64,000 bases of DNA from Aliivibrio sifiae (GTDB lineage Bacteria > Pseudomonadota > Gammaproteobacteria > Enterobacterales > Vibrionaceae): NCBI RefSeq assembly GCF_002954715.1, contig NZ_MSCP01000001.1, positions 2,084,690 to 2,148,689 of the forward strand, written 5' to 3'. Both the position numbers and the translations under genes were made by a program. The notes beneath the pieces are model-generated. The model was not told where the DNA came from. It did no database searches and saw nothing but the letters and a program-made list of their open reading frames with translations. The number at the start of each line of letters is the position of its first letter. Position 1 is the first letter of the stretch. This document shows, one piece after another, positions 29,773 through 38,828 of the stretch.

Positions 29773-30549
29773 TCAAATCCCAAACAAAGAGGTGGTATTT
29801 TTATAAACAACATTTGCAATCGATTGCTTCGATTCTTTTCTAATCATAGCTAAGTAATCACACAAATTTGCGACTTTATCTGGCGTATTTATCTTGCCTT
29901 GAAATCCACTCAATGGCATATCAGGAGAATCTGTTTCGAGTAAAATCTTATCAAGTGGAATTTTAGCTATTGCATTCTTTGTCTTAATAGCTCGCTCATA
30001 ACTGATCACCCCACCAACACCGATATAAAAGCCTAGTTGAATGAACTGTTCTGCTTGTTGAAAGCTGCCACTAAAGCCATGGATAACGCCCCCTTTCTCT
30101 GGCTTTATTTCTCGCAGTATTTTTAAAACATGATCGTGACTTTTTCGGCTATGAACAATTAAAGGAAGTTGATGGATTTTGGCTAATAGGCACTGCTCTC
30201 GAAAGACATCAACTTGAATATCGCGATTGCTTTCTTTATCCCAAAAATCCAAGCCACACTCACCAATAGCAACACACTTATCTCTATGTTCGCTGACAAA
30301 TTTCGTTAAAGAGAGCACTTCAGATTGATGATCATTTGAAATAAAAAGAGGATGAATGCCTAAAGCATAATAAATCGATTCATGCTGACGTGATAAGGAG
30401 ACAACGTTAGCCCAATTGGATTGATTAACACTAGGTACAATAAATTTACTAACGCCCTTCTCTTGAGCTTTTTGGAGGTAATACCCTTCATTTTCAGAAA
30501 AAGGAGAAAAATCCAAATGACAATGAGAGTCAATAAATTCAAATGACAT
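29773..30549 (-). CDS. yjjV: TatD-family metal-dependent hydrolase (YjjV-like)
   Basis: TatD-family proteins are TIM-barrel metal-dependent nucleases/hydrolases. The 258-residue protein has the metal-binding DSHCHLD near the N-terminus, GECGLDFWD near residue 97, IVHSRKSHDHVL near 130 and LLETDSPDMPL near 198. E. coli yjjV is also close to the deo operon and prfC, which supports orthology over TatD or YcfH. It starts with the ATG that overlaps the stop of a 37-residue gene by one base (TAATG), so it is translationally coupled to it. Confidence 0.92.
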   Translation of the reverse strand: MSFEFIDSHCHLDFSPFSENEGYYLQKAQEKGVSKFIVPSVNQSNWANVVSLSRQHESIYYALGIHPLFISNDHQSEVLSLTKFVSEHRDKCVAIGECGLDFWDKESNRDIQVDVFREQCLLAKIHQLPLIVHSRKSHDHVLKILREIKPEKGGVIHGFSGSFQQAEQFIQLGFYIGVGGVISYERAIKTKNAIAKIPLDKILLETDSPDMPLSGFQGKINTPDKVANLCDYLAMIRKESKQSIANVVYKNTTSLFGI

Positions 30550-30662
30550 TATTCACCTTCTTTTTTATATGGTACACAACTGCGTTTATTTTCAGGTGTT
30601 AAACCCAGAGACGTGCACCATGCATCATATTTTTTAATCCATTGTTTAATTATTTTCCACAT
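30549..30662 (-). CDS. DUF5363-type 37-residue protein
   Basis: A 37-codon gene too short for usual ORF calls. It begins MWKIIKQWIKKYDAW, then CTSLGLTPENKRSCVP, and ends in a charged KKEGE tail. Tryptophan-rich, basic N-terminus, the GLTPE turn and the second cysteine followed by VP fit the DUF5363 pattern as I recall it. The ATG is preceded by GAGGG. Its stop overlaps the YjjV-like start by one base, so the two are probably co-translated. Function unknown; there is no signal peptide, and the amphipathic N-terminus could associate with membrane. Confidence 0.7.
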   Translation of the reverse strand: MWKIIKQWIKKYDAWCTSLGLTPENKRSCVPYKKEGE

Positions 30663-30715
30663 AAGTTCCCTCTAACTCCAAAAACAAAAACATCGACTAA
30701 CTAAACTATAGATAC

Positions 30716-30751
30716 AAAAACGGAGTCCGCTAAGACTCCGTTTCATTTATT
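30716..30751 (-). terminator. prfC terminator
   Basis: ACGGAGTC/GACTCCGT stem with a 6-base loop, followed on the minus strand by TTTTT, 15 bases after the prfC stop. Confidence 0.88.
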
Positions 30752-30765
30752 TGATAAACACTCTA

Positions 30766-32346
30766 TTAGTGTTCACGTGTTGCTCTGAATTGAACATCAG
30801 GGAAACGCTCTGATGCTAAATTCAAATTAACCATTGTAGGAGCAATGTACGTTAAGTTATTGCCGCCATCTAACGCTAGGTTAGTTTGGTTTTTACGTTG
30901 GAAATCATCCATCATCTTGCCGTCAGTACATTCAACCCAACGAGCGGTTGCCACACTGATACCTTCATAAATAGCTTCAACGTTATATTCAGATTTCAAA
31001 CGAGAAACAACCACATCAAACTGAAGTACACCAACCGCACCTACAATCAAGTCATTGTTTTGTAGTGGGCGGAAAACCTGTACAGCACCTTCTTCTGAAA
31101 GTTGAACAAGGCCTTTTAGCAATTGTTTTTGTTTTAGTGGATCTTTTAGGCGAATACGACGGAACAATTCAGGAGCAAAGTTTGGAATACCTGAGAACTT
31201 CAAGTTCTCACCTTGCGTGAAGGTATCACCGATTTGGATCGTACCATGGTTATGTAAACCGATGATGTCACCCGCATAAGCCGTTTCAGCACGAGAACGA
31301 TCACCCGCCATAAAGGTTACCGCATCAGAAATACTAACGCTCTTACCTGTACGAACGTGGTTCATTTTCATGCTTTGAGTATAAGTACCTGATACAATAC
31401 GCATGAAAGCAATACGGTCACGGTGTTTAGGATCCATGTTTGCTTGGATCTTAAATACAAAGCCAGAGAACTTCTCTTCTGTTGCTTCAACTGAACGCTC
31501 TACAGCTTCACGAGTTTGCGGTGCTGGAGCCCACTCAGTTAAGCCTTCTAGCATGTGGTCAACACCAAAGTTACCTAGTGCAGTACCAAAGTAAACAGGC
31601 GTTAGTTCACCCGCTAAGAATAATTCAAGATCAAACTCAGGGCATGCTCCAATAACAAGCTCTAACTCTTCACGTACGCTTGCAGCCAGTTCAGCACCTA
31701 CTGCAGCGTCTAATTCAGGGTTATCTAAGCCTTTAATGGTACGAACTTCTTGGATCTCATGACCATGACCTGATTCATACAAGATCGTTTCATCACGGTG
31801 AATGTGATAAACACCTTTAAACTCTTTACCACAACCGATAGGCCATGAAATAGGAGCACAAGCCATACCTAGCTCGCTTTCTACTTCATCAAGCACTTCC
31901 ATTGGGTCACGTACTTCACGGTCTAATTTGTTCATAAACGTAACGATTGGTGTATCACGTAAGCGTGTTACTTCCATTAGTTTACGAGTACGATCTTCGA
32001 CACCTTTCGCCGCATCGATAACCATTAAACATGAATCTACCGCTGTTAGCGTACGGTAGGTATCTTCAGAGAAATCTTCATGTCCAGGAGTATCAAGAAG
32101 GTTAACTAGGCAACCGTTAAATGGAAATTGCATTACTGACGTAGTTACCGAGATACCACGTTCTTTTTCCATTTCCATCCAGTCTGATTTTGCGTGCTGG
32201 TTTGAACCACGACCTTTTACCGTACCCGCTTTTTGAATAGCGTTTCCGAATAATAATACTTTTTCAGTAATGGTTGTTTTACCCGCATCCGGGTGAGAAA
32301 TGATGGCAAACGTTCTACGTTTACCCACTTCTTGTAAAAAAGACAT
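30766..32346 (-). CDS. prfC: Peptide chain release factor 3
   Basis: RF3 is a GTPase that removes RF1 or RF2 from the ribosome after termination and aids post-peptidyl-transfer quality control. The 526-residue protein has the G1 motif SHPDAGKTT (about 17-25), [15 protein letters not shown] near 87-101 and NKLDR near 141, with the RF3-type C-terminus. It belongs to the holD-rimI-prfC neighbourhood known from E. coli, with 85 bases between rimI and prfC; yjjG, between them in E. coli, is missing here. Confidence 0.98.
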   Translation of the reverse strand: MSFLQEVGKRRTFAIISHPDAGKTTITEKVLLFGNAIQKAGTVKGRGSNQHAKSDWMEMEKERGISVTTSVMQFPFNGCLVNLLDTPGHEDFSEDTYRTLTAVDSCLMVIDAAKGVEDRTRKLMEVTRLRDTPIVTFMNKLDREVRDPMEVLDEVESELGMACAPISWPIGCGKEFKGVYHIHRDETILYESGHGHEIQEVRTIKGLDNPELDAAVGAELAASVREELELVIGACPEFDLELFLAGELTPVYFGTALGNFGVDHMLEGLTEWAPAPQTREAVERSVEATEEKFSGFVFKIQANMDPKHRDRIAFMRIVSGTYTQSMKMNHVRTGKSVSISDAVTFMAGDRSRAETAYAGDIIGLHNHGTIQIGDTFTQGENLKFSGIPNFAPELFRRIRLKDPLKQKQLLKGLVQLSEEGAVQVFRPLQNNDLIVGAVGVLQFDVVVSRLKSEYNVEAIYEGISVATARWVECTDGKMMDDFQRKNQTNLALDGGNNLTYIAPTMVNLNLASERFPDVQFRATREH

Positions 32347-32431
32347 AAGCGTTGATAATCCTGTAAGATTTCAGAAAGGATGTAATTAGGCGAGATTATA
32401 CTCAAAGACGTTCATTATCTAAAGCGCCGAA

Positions 32432-32878
32432 TTAAAAGAATATATAACTCATGATAATCGCGTCTTCTTTACCATTAACGGTTGGGTAGTAATCATGACG
32501 ACGAGTCACTTCATTAAACCCTTCTGATTCATATAAAGATATCGCTTTTACATTACTTTCTCGCACTTCAAGCCAAGCAGATTCAGCACTTTGCTCCATA
32601 CACATATCAATGAAGAACTCAGTTAATTTACGACCAAATCCTTTTCTTTGATATGCAGGATCAATAGCAACATTAAGTAAAGTAACTTCACCTACCACAT
32701 TTTGAGCATAAAAATAGCCCACAACTTGATCATTTTCTAACATGACTCGGTGTTGTGCACAGCGACTATTTAACTCTCGGATCATTGATTCTGCCCAAGG
32801 GTGTGAATGCGCTGCGTTTTCTATTCGCCAAATATCATTAAGGTGAGCGTCTGAAATAGGTTGAATACTAATGGTCAT
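32432..32878 (-). CDS. rimI: Ribosomal protein S18 alanine N-acetyltransferase RimI
   Basis: RimI acetylates the N-terminal alanine of ribosomal protein S18 using acetyl-CoA. The 148-residue protein is a compact GNAT fold with NVAIDPAYQRKGFGRKL, the acetyl-CoA-binding motif A, near residues 69-85, and WLEVRESNVKAISLYESEGF near 102-121. Its start overlaps the holD stop by 11 bases, as the genes overlap in E. coli, so translation is coupled. Confidence 0.96.
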   Translation of the reverse strand: MTISIQPISDAHLNDIWRIENAAHSHPWAESMIRELNSRCAQHRVMLENDQVVGYFYAQNVVGEVTLLNVAIDPAYQRKGFGRKLTEFFIDMCMEQSAESAWLEVRESNVKAISLYESEGFNEVTRRHDYYPTVNGKEDAIIMSYIFF

Positions 32879-33269
32879 AAGAACAAATTTGTCGCCATAA
32901 ATCGCGTCGTGATTGAGTATCTGTGTGCATTTCTGATAGCGGTGGAGAACTTAACGTCTGTACCCCTTCTAATTCAGTAATAGCGACACCAGAAAACCAA
33001 CACCACGTTAAATGATGTTCAGCTACGTACTCTAACGACTCAGAAGGAAGAAATAACGCCTGCTCTGGTAAGAGTTTCATACTCGCAAGAACTTTTCCAA
33101 ATAGAAAAGCATCGCGTTCAGTAGGAACAGCAGAGGCTATGAATAATAGCTGACAGGTTTCAGGTAATGATATTGTACTGTTCTCTAATGTTGCGAAGTA
33201 TTCAGTTTGTCTTACTTGCCAAACAGAAATATCCATTTCATTTAAAAACTGTAATGCTTGTTTTGGCAT
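32868..33269 (-). CDS. holD: DNA polymerase III psi subunit HolD
   Basis: Psi joins chi to the clamp loader (tau/gamma) and links it to SSB. The 133-residue protein is poorly conserved, as usual for HolD, but shows the LNEMDISVWQVRQ start, the central ALFLPSESLEYV region and the RRDLWRQIC C-terminus. I chose the ATG at 33269 because AGGTGA lies five bases upstream; an in-frame GTG at 33278 would use no good site. Overlap with rimI and position support the call. Confidence 0.9.
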   Translation of the reverse strand: MPKQALQFLNEMDISVWQVRQTEYFATLENSTISLPETCQLLFIASAVPTERDAFLFGKVLASMKLLPEQALFLPSESLEYVAEHHLTWCWFSGVAITELEGVQTLSSPPLSEMHTDTQSRRDLWRQICSYDH

Positions 33270-33354
33270 ATCATTCACCTGTCAATTTAAGGGTAAGGAT
33301 ATTATCAATATTCTAGAGTGGATGCTACTTGAAGTCAGGAGATTAAAGCGATAA

Positions 33355-33390
33355 CTAAAAAGTGAATGCTCATTACTTAAATGAGCATTC
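33355..33390 (-). terminator. Terminator after yhbS
   Basis: A perfect 10-bp stem (GAATGCTCAT/ATGAGCATTC) with a 7-base loop lies 11 bases after the yhbS stop and is followed on the minus strand by ACTTTTTAG. Confidence 0.8.
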
Positions 33391-33400
33391 TGCTGATAAA

Positions 33401-33904
33401 TTACAATAGTTCAAACTCAGGGCAATACTCTATCAGACCTGTTTTATCTTCAAGAAATTCAGGAGAACATGCTTTTATCATAAACGCCCCTTCAGGTACT
33501 TCCCATTTACACTTTATATCGTACTTATTCGCAGGCTCAAAACCAAAGCGATGATAATAAGCAGGATCACCCAGTACAACAGATACAGGGTAACCAAGCT
33601 CAGCAAGAGTTTCTAACCCTTCTGTCACTAAAGACTGAGCGATGCCTTGCTTTTCAAATTCTTTTTTTACACATAAAGGGGCCAACCCTTGCCAGTTAAA
33701 ATCATCACCATTAAGCATTACTGGGCTAAAAAGGCAATGACCAATCACTTCACCTTCATCTGTACATGCGACTAATGATAAAGTTAAATGACTATTTTCA
33801 CGTAAAGACATTACTAACTGAGCTTCTGCTTCAGTTTCAAATGTCTCACGAACCAATCGATCTATCGTTAAAATATCCGCAGGTGCTTCAGTTCTAATAA
33901 GCAT
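33401..33904 (-). CDS. yhbS: GNAT-family acetyltransferase YhbS
   Basis: A 167-residue GNAT-family protein aligning over its length with E. coli YhbS: MLIRTEAPAD start, ETEAEAQLVMSLRE near residue 23, acetyl-CoA motif region LCVKKEFEKQGIAQSLV near 78-94 and the VLGDPAYYHRFGFEPA segment near 110-125. The substrate is unknown. Its start overlaps the ubiT stop by 11 bases, matching yhbT-yhbS in E. coli, so the pair is translationally coupled. Confidence 0.92.
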   Translation of the reverse strand: MLIRTEAPADILTIDRLVRETFETEAEAQLVMSLRENSHLTLSLVACTDEGEVIGHCLFSPVMLNGDDFNWQGLAPLCVKKEFEKQGIAQSLVTEGLETLAELGYPVSVVLGDPAYYHRFGFEPANKYDIKCKWEVPEGAFMIKACSPEFLEDKTGLIEYCPEFELL

Positions 33905-34412
33905 TTATCGTCTCTTTCACTTCCGGCTTTTGCAAGCCTTGTTGGACAAAATTAGCCAACGTCATTAATGCTTGGTTTAAAGGTTTTGGTAATGAATCAA
34001 GATCAACACTGTCCATTAAGTTTTTCACTTCAAGCCCAAGCTCTGTATCACCTTCAATCTTTAGGCGACGTTGAAAAAACAAAGTGTCAGGATCTTCTTT
34101 ACGGCCAGCAATTAAAATTAAATCATTCAGCGGACCACTAAAGCTAACATCTTCTTTCTCTGCTTTATTGGAGACTATCAGCTTTTCATCTTGATAACTG
34201 ATAAACCAGTGCAATTCGAGATCAAGAATTGAAACTTTTAACCACTTATCTTCCAAAAATTCAAAATCACCATCATCAAGAGCTTCATGAAAGACTTGCT
34301 TTAATCCTTCGAGCAATACCTTTTGTTGCATTGAAACAGGAATTAATTTTGCAGGTACTTTGAGAACTGATGCTGCATTTTCTACTAGTTTTGAACGAAT
34401 TTGATTAATCAC
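33894..34412 (-). CDS. ubiT: Ubiquinone anaerobic biosynthesis accessory factor UbiT
   Basis: UbiT (YhbT) has an SCP2 lipid-binding domain and acts with UbiU-UbiV in oxygen-independent ubiquinone synthesis. The 172-residue protein shows the SCP2 core DDGDFEFLEDKWLKVSILDLELHW split by normal turns, then AGRKEDPDTLFFQRRLKIEGDTELG near 113-138, the best conserved region. Its partners ubiUV are on the opposite strand beyond a GGDEF-EAL gene. A candidate FNR site lies about 50 bases upstream. Confidence 0.93.
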   Translation of the reverse strand: MINQIRSKLVENAASVLKVPAKLIPVSMQQKVLLEGLKQVFHEALDDGDFEFLEDKWLKVSILDLELHWFISYQDEKLIVSNKAEKEDVSFSGPLNDLILIAGRKEDPDTLFFQRRLKIEGDTELGLEVKNLMDSVDLDSLPKPLNQALMTLANFVQQGLQKPEVKETINAY

Positions 34413-34461
34413 GCTTAATTTCCATTACATTTGGTCGATAACTTTATGCAGTATAAATTGA

Positions 34462-34475
34462 TTGACGGATATCTA
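34462..34475 (-). promoter_or_regulatory. Candidate FNR site upstream of ubiT
   Basis: TTGACGGATATCTA matches the FNR pattern TTGAT-N4-ATCAA at eight of ten defined positions, 50 bases upstream of ubiT. The E. coli ubiTUV genes are under FNR control. The match is short and could be chance. Confidence 0.3.
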
Positions 34476-34627
34476 ACCTGTTTCTTATCAAAAAAAAGAC
34501 TTATTACAATTTAAGGTGGCAAATAGGGATCCATTCAATGTATATTTTACTGTTGAAATTATAAATACTATTAATCAGTACTGATTCTGGAAGTTATTTG
34601 TCTTCTTTACTAAAAAGCGGTAACACT

Positions 34628-36655
34628 ATGTCACTTTCTCAAATACAACATTGGCTTCCTTTGCTAACAGATAACAGTCCATTTCTGTTTGCTATTTTGG
34701 ACACGGATCATAACTACGTTACCGTTAATAATCGTTACTGTGAAATCAGTGGGTTAAACAGGGAAGAGTTATGTGGACGTTCTGACTCTGAGATTTTAGG
34801 CGCACATTTTTATGCCTCTCTCAAACCCTACTATTGCCGAGCCTTAAATGGTGAAAAAATTGAAGCTGAAATCACACTAGACGATCATCGTTTTGATACC
34901 AGCCTTCATTTTAGTTTATTCCCAATAGAACAAGACAATAACACTTACATTGTCTTCCACGCTGTAGATACCTCAGAACGCCAACAATTACTCAATTCTT
35001 TAAAAGAAAGCGAATCAAAATATCAAAAGTTAACCGAGCTTCTTAATGATTCTGTCTTTTTAATTGAAGGCGACATCATCGTTTCAGCCAATACTGCATC
35101 TGCAAAGATGCTTGGTTTTAATAAACCTGCCGAATTTATTGGTGAAAGCATTGAACAACTATTAATTTCAAGCAATAAGACTCACTCTCTGTCTGAAGTT
35201 ATTGCTAATTTAGCCTCAGAACAACAACTCACAGTAAGAACGACTGTAAATTGCGGCATTCGATCTGAGCTGCTCTTAACCGTTGAAAAAACACTTATTT
35301 TAGGCAGCCCCGCTCACCTTGTTATTTTAAAAGAACATAAGAAACAACTTGCAACAACCAATCAAATGGCAGTTTCTCAAGTTGATTTACTGACTGGGAT
35401 ATATAACCGACACGGGTTTACTCATGTCATAGAAAAGATGATTAAAGAAAACATTCCTTTTTTCATGCTCTATTTAGACATTGATAACTTCAAGAATATA
35501 AATGATTCTTTAGGCCACCACATCGGCGATCGCGTATTAAAAGAGATCTCAACTCGCCTACAGAAACTATTACCAAAACACGCCATTGTTGGGCATTTAG
35601 GTGGCGATGAATTTGGCATCTTATTTCCAAAGCCTGAACATAACCAAATCCTTGACCAACTCTCAGATAAAATTATCAAGCTAATTAACCAACCTTTTGA
35701 TTTAGTTCATTTCTCTAAACGATTAGCTTGTTCTATTGGCAGTGTTCAATACCCTATCGATGGAACCGATGCTCGCAGCTTATTACAAAATGCTGATACG
35801 GCAATGTATGAAGCCAAAGACCGTGGCCGAAACCGCTTAATCAAATTTCATGACCAAATGAACAAAGAAGCAAGAATGCGATTATGGTTAGAAATCGAAC
35901 TTCAAAAAGCCTTACAAAACAATGGACTTGAAGTATGGTATCAACCAAAAGTAAGTGCTCGTGATTTTAGAATCAATGGCGCAGAGGCACTTGTTCGATG
36001 GAAACACCCTGTAGAAGGGTATATAAGTCCAGCTCGTTTCATTCCTGTTGCTGAACGTTCAGGGTTAATTGAAACATTAGGCAAAGTAGTTATGCGTGAG
36101 GTTTTCCAAACCGTAAAAGAATGGAAAAACCAAGGGATCTTACCTGGTCGTATCGCGATTAATTTATCTCCAGCACAATTTGGTAATCCTCAATTAATTG
36201 AATATATGGAACGACTACTAAAAACAACTCAAGTAGATCCAAACTGTATAACTTTAGAGCTAACTGAAAGTGCGGTAATGAGCGACGGCGAACATGCCAT
36301 TCAAATGCTTGATGCAATTAAGAAATTAGGATTTACACTGTCTATCGATGATTTCGGCACTGGTTACTCTTCATTAGCTTATCTTGCTCGCTTCCCTCTT
36401 GATGAACTGAAAATTGACCGCGGCTTCATTAGTGAAATAGATACGCTACCAAAACAAATTACTATTATAGAAAATGTCATTAATTTAGGTAAAAACTTAA
36501 ATATGGATATCGTTGCTGAAGGGGTTGAAACAAGACAACAAGCAATGCTTCTATCCAGTTTGAATTGTGATTCCATTCAAGGCTTCCACTTCTACAAACC
36601 TCAGCCAAAACATGAGATTGAAGCGTTATTAGTACAAAATAAACGTTCAAGATAA
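34628..36655 (+). CDS. PAS-GGDEF-EAL cyclic-di-GMP enzyme
   Basis: Residues 1-225 contain one clear PAS domain and a second PAS-like region, followed by a diguanylate cyclase domain with intact GGDEF and a phosphodiesterase domain with intact EAL (EALVRWKHP), ELTES, DDFGTGYSSL and VAEGVET. Both halves look catalytically competent. No membrane helices are seen. The 675-residue ATG start is used; a TTG ten codons upstream (34598) has a better GGAAG site and may be the true start. It lies between ubiT and ubiU, the place of V. cholerae rocS by my recollection of that locus, so orthology to RocS is plausible. Confidence 0.9.
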   Translation: MSLSQIQHWLPLLTDNSPFLFAILDTDHNYVTVNNRYCEISGLNREELCGRSDSEILGAHFYASLKPYYCRALNGEKIEAEITLDDHRFDTSLHFSLFPIEQDNNTYIVFHAVDTSERQQLLNSLKESESKYQKLTELLNDSVFLIEGDIIVSANTASAKMLGFNKPAEFIGESIEQLLISSNKTHSLSEVIANLASEQQLTVRTTVNCGIRSELLLTVEKTLILGSPAHLVILKEHKKQLATTNQMAVSQVDLLTGIYNRHGFTHVIEKMIKENIPFFMLYLDIDNFKNINDSLGHHIGDRVLKEISTRLQKLLPKHAIVGHLGGDEFGILFPKPEHNQILDQLSDKIIKLINQPFDLVHFSKRLACSIGSVQYPIDGTDARSLLQNADTAMYEAKDRGRNRLIKFHDQMNKEARMRLWLEIELQKALQNNGLEVWYQPKVSARDFRINGAEALVRWKHPVEGYISPARFIPVAERSGLIETLGKVVMREVFQTVKEWKNQGILPGRIAINLSPAQFGNPQLIEYMERLLKTTQVDPNCITLELTESAVMSDGEHAIQMLDAIKKLGFTLSIDDFGTGYSSLAYLARFPLDELKIDRGFISEIDTLPKQITIIENVINLGKNLNMDIVAEGVETRQQAMLLSSLNCDSIQGFHFYKPQPKHEIEALLVQNKRSR

Positions 36656-36673
36656 TCAAATAATAAAGAGCTT

Positions 36674-36708
36674 AATACCTAGAACAAAACTACTTCTTTC
36701 TAGGTATT
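36674..36708. repeat. Hairpin between the GGDEF-EAL gene and ubiU
   Basis: AATACCTAGA and TCTAGGTATT are perfect 10-bp complements around a 15-base loop, 18 bases after the upstream stop. There is no T-run, so it is an imperfect candidate for a terminator or an mRNA 3'-end stem. Confidence 0.5.
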
Positions 36709-36862
36709 ACAGCCTCTTAAATAGAAATAAGTTACATTTCCATCAACTCAACCATAAGTCTTTATTTAAGTAACAAAACAACTAAAAACCTGCCTTAAAT
36801 CAAGTTTCAAAATTATCTTATCATTATCATAGAGCATCAGATTTTTGTAACTAGGTATTCTT

Positions 36863-37864
36863 ATGGAACTCCTCTGCCCAGCCGGTAACTTACCTGCTCT
36901 AAAAACCGCGATAGATTGCGGTGCCGATGCCGTTTATATCGGTTTTAAAGACGATACAAATGCTCGCCATTTTGCAGGCTTAAACTTTACAGGTAAAAAA
37001 CTTGAAAAGGCAGTGCAATATGTTCATGACAACAATAAACATATTCATGTTGCGTTGAATACCTTCGCCCATCCTGATGGCTTTAACCGTTGGACCAAAG
37101 CTGTTGATAATGCGGCGGCAATGGGTATTGATGCATTAATCATCTCAGACATTGGGGTTCTAGAGTACGCGGCAAACACTTATCCAGATTTAGAACTACA
37201 CTTATCAGTTCAAGCTTCTGCGACTAACGTTGCCGCGATTGATTTCTATAAAAAGAATTTCAATATTAAACGAGTTGTATTGCCTCGTGTATTATCGATT
37301 CATCAAGTCAAACAACTATCTCGTAATTTAACTTCTGATGTGGATCTTGAAGTATTTGCCTTTGGTAGCCTATGTATTATGTCTGAGGGACGTTGTTACT
37401 TATCATCATACATGACTGGCGAGTCACCAAATACAGTAGGGGCTTGCTCTCCAGCTAAATACGTTCGCTGGCAAGAAACAGAAAATGGCCTAGAGTCTCG
37501 CTTAAACAACATTCTTATTGACCGCTACGGCGAAGGTGAAAACGCGGGTTACCCAACGCTTTGTAAAGGCCGTTTCGATGTAGAAGGAAAAACGTTCCAT
37601 GCATTAGAAGAGCCTACGAGTTTAAATACCCTATCTCTTGTTCCTGAATTATTTTCCGCTAATGTGGCGTCAGTGAAAATTGAAGGTCGTCAACGTAGCC
37701 CCGCATACGTAGAACAAGTAACTAAAACTTGGCGAGCGGCCATTGACCGTTATAAAGCAAACCCTGAAGGCTACACTGTAGAACCTAAGTGGGATGCAAC
37801 ATTAGCAAACGTTTCAGAGGGAACCCAAACAACCCTTGGTGCTTATCATAAGAAGTGGCAATAG
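36863..37864 (+). CDS. ubiU: Ubiquinone biosynthesis protein UbiU (U32 family)
   Basis: UbiU (YhbU) pairs with UbiV to hydroxylate ubiquinone precursors without oxygen; both are 4Fe-4S proteins of the peptidase U32 family. The 333-residue protein starts MELLCPAGNLPALK and carries the four cluster cysteines at 171, 178, 195 and 234, matching the E. coli cysteines with a shift of two. The ubiV gene starts nine bases later, so they form an operon. Confidence 0.96.
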   Translation: MELLCPAGNLPALKTAIDCGADAVYIGFKDDTNARHFAGLNFTGKKLEKAVQYVHDNNKHIHVALNTFAHPDGFNRWTKAVDNAAAMGIDALIISDIGVLEYAANTYPDLELHLSVQASATNVAAIDFYKKNFNIKRVVLPRVLSIHQVKQLSRNLTSDVDLEVFAFGSLCIMSEGRCYLSSYMTGESPNTVGACSPAKYVRWQETENGLESRLNNILIDRYGEGENAGYPTLCKGRFDVEGKTFHALEEPTSLNTLSLVPELFSANVASVKIEGRQRSPAYVEQVTKTWRAAIDRYKANPEGYTVEPKWDATLANVSEGTQTTLGAYHKKWQ

Positions 37865-37873
37865 GAGAAAGTT

Positions 37874-38752
37874 ATGAAGTACGCATTAGGTCCACTCTTA
37901 TATTTTTGGTCTAAAGAAAACATTGAATCTTTTTATCAAAAAGCGATAAACAGCGAAACTGACATTATTTATTTGGGCGAAAGTGTTTGTTCAAAGCGTC
38001 GTGAAATGAAGCCTAAAGATTGGTTTTCAATTGCTAAAGATATTTCTGAATCGGGAAAACAAGTTGTACTTTCTACGATGGCGCTGTTAGAGGCCCCTAG
38101 TGAAGTCAACGCAATGAAAAAATACATTGATAACGGTGACTTCATTATTGAAGCTAACGATGTCTCAGCGATTCAATTGGCTTCAGAAAGCAACGTTCCT
38201 TTTGTTGTTGGTCCTGCGGTTAACTGCTACAACGCCCAAACACTGAATTTATTTTTAAAGCAAGGCATGACTCGCTGGTGCATGCCTGTAGAGCTATCAC
38301 GGGAATGGTTACAGAATGTATTAATTCAATGTGATGATTTAGGCATTAAAGGTAAATTTGAAACTGAAGTATTCAGCTATGGTTACCTACCATTAGCGTA
38401 TTCGGCTCGATGCTTTACCGCAAGAGCCGAAAATAAGCCAAAAGATGAATGTGAGACTTGTTGTATTAAATATCCGAATGGCATTACGGTTAATAGCCAA
38501 GAAGGACAAGAAGTCTTTACATTAAACGGAATTCAAACTCAATCTGGCTATTGCTATAATTTAATCAATGACTTAGCAAGTATGAATGAGTTGGTTGATG
38601 TCGTTCGTTTAAGTCCATTAAGTGTAGAGACATTCAATGAAGTCTCTAAGTTTAAAGCTAATGAAACAGGTACTGAAAAATTTGCATTAAAAGATGCACG
38701 TCAATGCAATGGCTATTGGCACAGCATTGCAGGACTAGATGTACAAATCTAA
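37874..38752 (+). CDS. ubiV: Ubiquinone biosynthesis protein UbiV (U32 family)
   Basis: UbiV (YhbV) is the partner of UbiU in the heterodimer for oxygen-independent ubiquinone hydroxylation. The 292-residue protein has the cysteines expected to hold a 4Fe-4S cluster at 39, 180, 193 and 197 (with an extra Cys at 196), agreeing with the E. coli positions. An RBS (AGGAG) precedes the ATG, and a strong bidirectional terminator follows. Confidence 0.96.
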   Translation: MKYALGPLLYFWSKENIESFYQKAINSETDIIYLGESVCSKRREMKPKDWFSIAKDISESGKQVVLSTMALLEAPSEVNAMKKYIDNGDFIIEANDVSAIQLASESNVPFVVGPAVNCYNAQTLNLFLKQGMTRWCMPVELSREWLQNVLIQCDDLGIKGKFETEVFSYGYLPLAYSARCFTARAENKPKDECETCCIKYPNGITVNSQEGQEVFTLNGIQTQSGYCYNLINDLASMNELVDVVRLSPLSVETFNEVSKFKANETGTEKFALKDARQCNGYWHSIAGLDVQI

Positions 38753-38771
38753 TTTATATTAAGTGTTAAAT

Positions 38772-38808
38772 AAAAAAAGCCCTTACTTATCTCAAGTAAG
38801 GGCTTTTT
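38772..38808. terminator. Bidirectional terminator between ubiV and nlpI
   Basis: A perfect AGCCCTTACTT/AAGTAAGGGCT stem with a 5-base loop, A-run on the left and T-run on the right. Confidence 0.93.
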
Positions 38809-38828
38809 CATAGATAAATAATCTGTAT

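Noticed and set aside
36790..36820. FNR site upstream of ubiU
   Set aside because: Only the ATCAA half is present; the other half matches two of five bases.
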